The position numbers and the translations under genes are program-made. The notes under the pieces are model-generated. The model did not search any database. It was not told the DNA's origin and was given only the letters and a program-made list of their open reading frames with translations. Positions 5,707 to 10,267 of a stretch of 10,267 bases of DNA are shown here, piece after piece; position 1 is the first letter of the stretch; every line of letters starts with the position of its first letter. Source of the stretch: Acetobacterium sp. (GTDB lineage Bacteria > Bacillota > Clostridia > Eubacteriales > Eubacteriaceae). The stretch lies in NCBI GenBank assembly GCA_022013395.1, contig JAKLQL010000381.1, positions 1 through 10,267 of the forward strand. Reading direction: 5' to 3'.

Positions 5707-6609
5707 ATGTTTAATCAGTATTTTGGCAATTACCTTTTGGAGAAAAAATTAATCAAACCAGAAGAACTTAAAATGGTTTTAGCGGAACAGAAATCAGTCA
5801 AGGTGAAATTAGGTGTCTTAGCGATTGATTCTGGTTATATGAATGCCGAGCAAGTGGACAAAATCCATCAGCTCCAGACCGCAAAGGATAAAAAATTTGG
5901 CGAATTAGCCATTGAAGCAGCGTATCTCACTGAAAATCAGTTGACGGAGCTGCTGAATGCACAAAAACAATCAAATAGTTTATTAGGGCAGGTTCTGATT
6001 GAGAAGGGTCTTTTTTCCCTTGAACAATATGAAGCAGTGCTGTGCCAATATCGAGCGGATGCTCAGTTAACCAACGACGAAATCAGGGCAATGGAAAATA
6101 ATGATGTGACGCAAATTGCCGAAATATTTCTAAAAACATTAGCGGATGATCAGGATCGAATACCCCGTCAATATTTTGAACTGTTTCTCAGAAATATCGT
6201 CCGCTTTATTGACGATGAAATCCGGATGGAACCGGCAGTCACGGTTGATTCCTATGCTTATGACTATCTGGTCACTCAGGGTACAACGGGTGAATATTCT
6301 TTCTTTAGCGGATTTGCTGCTTCGGAATCGGTGTTGGCACAGTTTGCCGCTATTTATGCAGAAGAAGAGCTCAGCGGCATGAATGACCTGGCGATTGATG
6401 CGTTGGGCGAATTTATGAACTGTCACAATGGCTTATTCTTATCCCAGTTGGCCCATAAAGGGATTGAACTGGATCTGTTGCTGACAGAAGTGAAAAAAGC
6501 CGGTACGATCAATCCAGCCGGAGCGCTATACGTAATTCCTTGCTATTTAAGCTTTGGCAAGATCGATTTTCTTTACGCAGATGCTAACCCCAATTTCAGT
6601 AAAAATTAA
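5707..6609 (+). CDS. MshEN-like (GspE N-terminal) / CheX-type phosphatase fusion protein
   Basis: 300 aa, soluble. Residues 1-115 contain four tandem copies of a ~24-residue motif: FGNYLLEKKLIKPEELKMVL, LGVLAIDSGYMNAEQVDKIH, FGELAIEAAYLTENQLTELL, LGQVLIEKGLFSLEQYEAVL. This is the pattern of GspE N-terminal/MshEN domains, some of which bind c-di-GMP. The usual Arg of RLG is replaced (YFG, KLG, KFG, LLG), so binding is uncertain. Residues ~135-295 form a CheX/CheC-like domain with the catalytic ExxN pair intact: LGEFMN with Glu235 and Asn238. CheX removes phosphate from CheY, and a CheY-type gene follows 28 nt downstream. It heads a three-gene operon, so it is likely the off-switch for that receiver. 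GGAAAGGG 5 nt upstream supports the start. Confidence 0.8.
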   Translation: MFNQYFGNYLLEKKLIKPEELKMVLAEQKSVKVKLGVLAIDSGYMNAEQVDKIHQLQTAKDKKFGELAIEAAYLTENQLTELLNAQKQSNSLLGQVLIEKGLFSLEQYEAVLCQYRADAQLTNDEIRAMENNDVTQIAEIFLKTLADDQDRIPRQYFELFLRNIVRFIDDEIRMEPAVTVDSYAYDYLVTQGTTGEYSFFSGFAASESVLAQFAAIYAEEELSGMNDLAIDALGEFMNCHNGLFLSQLAHKGIELDLLLTEVKKAGTINPAGALYVIPCYLSFGKIDFLYADANPNFSKN

Positions 6610-6637
6610 AATAAAATAATATGAGGAGGCTTTTCTT

Positions 6638-6997
6638 ATGGCTAAAATATTAATTGTGGATGACTCCGCAGTATCCCGAAAAAAATTGAGAAGAATTCTG
6701 GAAACCGCAGATCATGAAATTATTGGAGAAGCTGGTGATGGTACGGTGGGTCTGAAAAAGTATGAAGACCTGTCCCCAGATCTGGTCACCATGGACATTA
6801 CCATGCCCGATGTGGATGGGATAACGGTTTTAAAAAATATTATCAAAGTTAATCCGGCGGCCAGAGTGGTGATGATTACCGCATTAGGCAAAGGCAGTAC
6901 CATTCTGGAGGCACTGAATGCCGGAGCTAAAAATTATATCACCAAGCCTTTTGCCAATGATCTGGTCATCAGTACGATTGCTGAAGCACTAGAATAA
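6638..6997 (+). CDS. Stand-alone CheY-type response regulator receiver
   Basis: 119 aa, a single receiver domain with no DNA-binding or enzymatic output. All key residues are present: the acidic pair Asp8/Asp9 (VDDSAVSR), phospho-acceptor Asp53 (TMDITMPDVDG), Thr81 (MITALG) and Lys103 (YITKPF). The length and motifs are those of CheY. The start is set by GAGGAGG (6623-6629), 8 nt upstream. It lies between a CheX-type phosphatase gene and a CheA-like kinase gene in the same operon, so its phosphate should come from the kinase and be removed by the CheX protein. The output must be through protein-protein contact. Whether it reaches a flagellar motor or another target cannot be seen here, so I do not assign the symbol cheY. 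Confidence 0.93.
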   Translation: MAKILIVDDSAVSRKKLRRILETADHEIIGEAGDGTVGLKKYEDLSPDLVTMDITMPDVDGITVLKNIIKVNPAARVVMITALGKGSTILEALNAGAKNYITKPFANDLVISTIAEALE

Positions 6998-7020
6998 ATT
7001 GTTAGCGGGCGAGATTTGCC

Positions 7021-8961
7021 ATGATTGAGACGATTGCTAAACTGGCGCAGGCGGTTCCAACCTTTTCAGCGATGGAGAGAGGCAGCACGATTCATCACTA
7101 TTTTGAGCAAAACAAAGAAGCCGAAGGCGTCGTTATCGTTCATGATGAACAACCGGTAGGTATTTTGATGCGGAATGATTTCTACCAGAAAATAGGCAGC
7201 CAATTTGGCTATGCTTTGTATATGGATCGCGAGGTTACCTTGCTGATGAAACCGGATCTTACCTGTGTGGATAAAAGTTGTGATATGGCTAAACTTGGTT
7301 TTATCGCTATGAGCAGAAACCAGGACAGTATTTATGATTTTATCGTGATTTTGGAAAATAAAAACTATGCCGGGGTTGTCAACATCAGAGAGTTTTTAAT
7401 CGAAATGTCTAAAACCAAGGAGCGGGAAATTGAACTTCTGAATGACCAGCAACGTATTTTAAAAGAGACCCATGAAGCCGAAAAACGGTACCGTGATGAG
7501 ATCGAGCAAAAGAATGCCGCCATCAAAAATCTATTGGATCATGCCGGACAGGGGTTTCTTTTCTTTGGCAGCGATTTAATTATTTCGGAAGAATACAGCC
7601 GGGAGTGTGATAGCATTTTCGGTTTTTCAATCGGTAATCAGCATTTTTTAACAGTGCTCAAAAATTATGTCGACCATGACTGCATCGGGATGATGCAAAA
7701 TGTTTTTGAAAATGTTTTTTGTAGTGGGGATGCAGTCCAAAATAAGGTTTACCTGTCTGTTTTACAGCCAGAATTAAAAATTCATGATCGGTTTATTCAC
7801 ACTGAATATAAAATCATTCCCCATCAGACGGAAAAATCAATTATGATGATATTGACCGATATTACGCAAAAAAAAGCGTTGGAGCTAAAGACGATTGAAG
7901 AAAAAAATAATATCAAACTGATTGTCCGAGCCATCAGCAGTAAAAGCGAAATCACTCAGGCGATTGAGGAATTGCATGGGTTTATTAAACAGGATGTATT
8001 ACCGCTGCTGGATAACAACCAGAGCCCCCAATTAATTCTGCAGGTTGTTTTTCGGATTGTTCATACCATGAAAGGTGATTTTGCCCTTAATGCGCTTCAT
8101 CATACCTCTGAAGGCTTACATCATTTGGAAGACACTTTAAGTGAGATGCAAAAAAATAGTGATACCGTCACCACTGATGAAATTCGGGAATTGATTGGGC
8201 AGATCGACTGTGACCAACTGTTGGCAGCGGATATCAAAATTATCACCGAAGCTCTGGGGAGTCATTATTTTCAAAAGGAAGACCGGGTTACTGTCAGTCG
8301 GCAGCGGATGACAGAAATAGAAAATAAAATTACTGCGGTGTTCCAGAATGACGAGCAAGTAGCGGTTCTCAATCTGTTTCATCGTCTTTTCCACATTAAT
8401 GTAAAAGACCTGATCAAGGATTATAACGATTATGTAAAAACTCTGGCAGATCGCTTTGGCAAAGATATCGGTGATATTATTATTAGCGGTGATGATATTT
8501 ATATCAATCGAGATCACTATGCTGCCTTTATGAAATCCCTGGTTCACGTGTTTCGCAACATGACTGATCATGGGATCGAAGACCCGGATGAGCGCGAGTG
8601 CTCCGGAAAATCAGAATGTGGGACAATTACCTGTGAACTGAAAAATGAAGGCGATCAATTTGTACTTAGCCTGGCTGATGACGGCAATGGTATTGATCTG
8701 GAGAACATTCAGAAAAAAGCATTGGAAAAGCAAATCTATTCAGCAGCGGAGTTTGCAACGCTCACCCGGGAACAAATGCTGGCAACGATTTTTCGGGACG
8801 ACTTTTCTACTAAGAGTACCGTCGATTTGTATTCCGGAAGAGGGGTAGGCCTGGCGGCAGTTTATTCAGAAATCAGCAAAATCGGTGGAAAAATCGGCAT
8901 CGACACCGAGTTGGGCAAGTATACCCGCTTCACCTTTGTGGTTCCATATGAGCAGCAGTAA
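7021..8961 (+). CDS. CBS-PAS-Hpt-CheA-like histidine kinase without CheW domain
   Basis: 646 aa, no membrane segment or signal peptide, so cytoplasmic. Residues ~1-128 resemble a CBS-domain pair of the kind often placed before GGDEF domains (PVGILMRNDFYQK, then LYMDREVTLLMKPDL and NKNYAGVVNIREFLIEM). A coiled coil follows (~130-172), then a PAS-like region (~173-282, ending in ILTDITQKKALE). An Hpt-like helix bundle has the phospho-accepting HTMKG (His348, Lys351, Gly352). The CheA-type ATPase is at ~495-640: N box FRNMTDHGIEDPDER (Asn513, His517), G1 DDGNGID (553-559), G2 SGRGVGLAA (605-613). It stops right after the ATPase, so the CheW-like P5 domain that links CheA to chemoreceptors is missing, as is a recognisable P2. 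It likely phosphorylates the receiver encoded just upstream, with the CBS and PAS parts as sensors. The RBS is weak (GGGCGAG, 11 bases or less upstream); the ATG is the first after an in-frame TAG. Confidence 0.85.
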   Translation: MIETIAKLAQAVPTFSAMERGSTIHHYFEQNKEAEGVVIVHDEQPVGILMRNDFYQKIGSQFGYALYMDREVTLLMKPDLTCVDKSCDMAKLGFIAMSRNQDSIYDFIVILENKNYAGVVNIREFLIEMSKTKEREIELLNDQQRILKETHEAEKRYRDEIEQKNAAIKNLLDHAGQGFLFFGSDLIISEEYSRECDSIFGFSIGNQHFLTVLKNYVDHDCIGMMQNVFENVFCSGDAVQNKVYLSVLQPELKIHDRFIHTEYKIIPHQTEKSIMMILTDITQKKALELKTIEEKNNIKLIVRAISSKSEITQAIEELHGFIKQDVLPLLDNNQSPQLILQVVFRIVHTMKGDFALNALHHTSEGLHHLEDTLSEMQKNSDTVTTDEIRELIGQIDCDQLLAADIKIITEALGSHYFQKEDRVTVSRQRMTEIENKITAVFQNDEQVAVLNLFHRLFHINVKDLIKDYNDYVKTLADRFGKDIGDIIISGDDIYINRDHYAAFMKSLVHVFRNMTDHGIEDPDERECSGKSECGTITCELKNEGDQFVLSLADDGNGIDLENIQKKALEKQIYSAAEFATLTREQMLATIFRDDFSTKSTVDLYSGRGVGLAAVYSEISKIGGKIGIDTELGKYTRFTFVVPYEQQ

Positions 8962-8978
8962 ATTTCAGGTTAATTAAT

Positions 8979-9036
8979 GCGGGGACGTTTAGTTGGTCAT
9001 GCTTTTATCAGGGCAGGCCAATCAAAATGTCCCCGT
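8979..9036. repeat. Long imperfect inverted repeat (hairpin), possible REP-type element
   Basis: CGGGGAC (8980-8986) pairs with GTCCCCG (9029-9035). The stem continues inward through GTTT/AAAT, then TTGGTC (8993-8998) against GGCCAA (9016-9021), then GC/GC, with small internal loops and a ~10-nt terminal loop. No T run follows on either strand, so it is not a classic intrinsic terminator, although it may still weaken transcription between the kinase and transporter genes. A GGGGAC...GTCCCC outer stem is common in dispersed palindromic repeats of many genomes. A copy-number search would show whether this is one. Confidence 0.55.
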
Positions 9037-9072
9037 GTGTATGTTAGTGATAAAAAAATGGAGGGAGTATTA

Positions 9073-10267
9073 ATGAAATTAAGTAAAGAAGAAATTTCGT
9101 GGGTTCTAGTTGATTGTGGAAATTCAGCTTATTCGATGGCAGTTACAACAGCGTTGCTGCCAATTGTGTTTGGGATGTTTGATAATGTCCAAAGCAGTAT
9201 GGATCTGGGATATTTTAATTCAATGGCAAGTATTTTAATCGCCTTATTAAGCCCGCTGTTAGGAACAATTGCCGATTATAAGGACAAGAAAAAGCGCTTT
9301 TTTGTCTTCTTTACCCTACTTGGTATCTTGGCAACGGCCGCCCTGGCCTTGGTTTCACCGGCAAGCGGACAGTGGCAGCTGTTAATTTTTTTCTTTGTTT
9401 TATCAGCCATTGGTTTTTCGGGGGCGAATATTTTCTATGATGCCTTTATTGTCGATGTTTCAAGTGATGAACGAATGGATAAGGTTTCAACCACGGGATT
9501 TGCCTTTGGCTATATCGCCAGTGTCATTCCGTTTGGAATCAGTCTGGCGTTGATTTTTCTGATGGGGATGGACAAGGCGATTGGTTATCAGATCGGGTTT
9601 ATTGTCACCGCCCTCTGGTGGGGGCTTTTTACCATCCCGATGATAAAAGACGTCAAACAGCGACACTATATTGAACCGGAATCCCGGCCAGTGATTAACA
9701 GTTTTAAACGCCTGGCTGATACCTTCAAGAATATCAGCCATCACAAAAACGTTTTTATCTTTTTAGCGGCATACTTTTTCTACATTGATGGTGTTGATAC
9801 CATCATTAAAATGGTGGTCCCTTATGCGACAGCAATTTTGGGCAGTGATTCCCTGAATACCTTCACTTTGCTGGGAATTCTGCTGATCATCCAGTTGATT
9901 GCATTTCCCTGTGCAATTCTTTATGGAATTTTGGCCAAAAGGTTTTCAACCAGAGTCATGATCATTGTTGGTATTTTTACCTACATCATTTCCTGCGTAG
10001 CGGCAATGTATATCACTTCGATCTGGCATGTTTTTATTCTGGGGGCGATGATTGGATCTGCTCAGGGCGGCATTCAGGCATTAAGTCGGTCTTATTATGC
10101 TAAGATTGTGCCGAAGGAAAAATCAAATGAATTTTTTGGCTTCTATAATATTTTCGGTAAATTTTCAGCCATTATGGGCCCGACGATCATGGCCTTGACA
10201 ACAACCCTTACCGGTAATACCCGGTTAAGCATGTTAGGGATTATCCCCTTGTTTGTGATTGGATTTA
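9073..10267 (+). CDS. MFS transporter, UMF1/Atg22-like family, C-terminus beyond the window
   Basis: 398 codons are open from the ATG at 9073 to the window end, with no stop. GGAGGGAG (9060-9067) just upstream fixes the start. The N-terminal signature WVLVDCGNSAYSMAVTT matches the [YF]D-x-GNSA-[YF] pattern typical of the UMF1 (Atg22-like) branch of the major facilitator superfamily. The loop after the second helix carries DYKDKKKR, the MFS A-motif position. About ten or eleven hydrophobic segments are visible, with a central cytoplasmic loop (~190-225, IKDVKQRHYIEPESRPVINS). The second half has SAQGGIQALSRSYYAKIVP, also typical of UMF1 proteins. The last helix or two are missing. The substrate is unknown for most bacterial members; yeast Atg22 exports vacuolar amino acids, but transferring that role would be a guess. 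It follows the signalling operon on the same strand after a 111-nt gap with a hairpin and is probably a separate unit. Confidence 0.88.
   Translation, partial: MKLSKEEISWVLVDCGNSAYSMAVTTALLPIVFGMFDNVQSSMDLGYFNSMASILIALLSPLLGTIADYKDKKKRFFVFFTLLGILATAALALVSPASGQWQLLIFFFVLSAIGFSGANIFYDAFIVDVSSDERMDKVSTTGFAFGYIASVIPFGISLALIFLMGMDKAIGYQIGFIVTALWWGLFTIPMIKDVKQRHYIEPESRPVINSFKRLADTFKNISHHKNVFIFLAAYFFYIDGVDTIIKMVVPYATAILGSDSLNTFTLLGILLIIQLIAFPCAILYGILAKRFSTRVMIIVGIFTYIISCVAAMYITSIWHVFILGAMIGSAQGGIQALSRSYYAKIVPKEKSNEFFGFYNIFGKFSAIMGPTIMALTTTLTGNTRLSMLGIIPLFVIGF

Noticed and set aside
8137..8571. 144-codon minus-strand frame
   Set aside because: Antisense to the Hpt-to-ATPase region of the kinase gene; no ribosome binding site and low-complexity, Ile-rich translation.
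9487..9744. 85-codon minus-strand frame inside the transporter gene
   Set aside because: The plus-strand frame is a continuous, clearly recognisable UMF1-type transporter; the antisense peptide is Gly/Lys/Asp-rich filler.
1..10267. Mobile elements, CRISPR arrays, tRNA or rRNA genes
   Set aside because: No transposase or integrase motifs, no regularly spaced repeats, and no tRNA-like cloverleaf or rRNA stretch were seen on either strand.

Overview
The window looks like chromosomal DNA of a low-to-moderate GC anaerobic Firmicute of the Clostridia. An Acetobacterium-like acetogen would fit. This is an inference from protein style, strong GGAGG ribosome binding sites, sigma-A-type promoters, an oxygen-sensitive class III ribonucleotide reductase and a cobalamin riboswitch; no rRNA or other marker is present to fix the taxon.

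Layout. (1) Positions 1-89, minus strand: the 5' end of a probable MarR-type regulator running off the left edge. It has a near-consensus promoter and a 32-bp palindrome overlapping its start region. (2) 300-1619, plus: an unusual fusion of an aromatic-acid-exporter-like membrane domain to a HAD (Cof-type) domain whose catalytic Asp residues are mostly replaced by Asn. (3) 1656-4862, plus: a promoter, a cobalamin riboswitch, an intrinsic terminator with a readable antiterminator, then nrdD and nrdG (anaerobic ribonucleotide reductase and its radical-SAM activase), translationally coupled through TAATG. A bidirectional terminator follows. (4) 4955-5239, minus: a small lipoprotein converging on nrdG. 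(5) 5255-5706: a gene-poor stretch with an orphan coding-like frame on the minus strand and, on the plus strand, a possible promoter, a tiny leader frame and a terminator-like hairpin. (6) 5707-8961, plus: a three-gene signalling operon consisting of an MshEN-like/CheX phosphatase fusion, a stand-alone CheY-type receiver, and a CBS-PAS-Hpt-CheA-like kinase without a CheW domain. (7) 8979-9036: a long imperfect hairpin. (8) 9073 to the right edge: an MFS transporter of the UMF1/Atg22 type, truncated by the window.

How the parts work together. The nrdDG unit is expected to be made when cobalamin is scarce, so that dNTP synthesis can switch to a B12-independent enzyme. The 5707-8961 operon carries a kinase, a receiver and a matching phosphatase, so it can form a closed phosphorylation cycle. 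It resembles chemotaxis chemistry but has no receptor-coupling domain, and its likely inputs are the CBS, PAS and MshEN-like domains. That operon and the membrane/HAD pseudoenzyme fusion are the least conventional items here. No mobile element, CRISPR array, tRNA or rRNA was seen.
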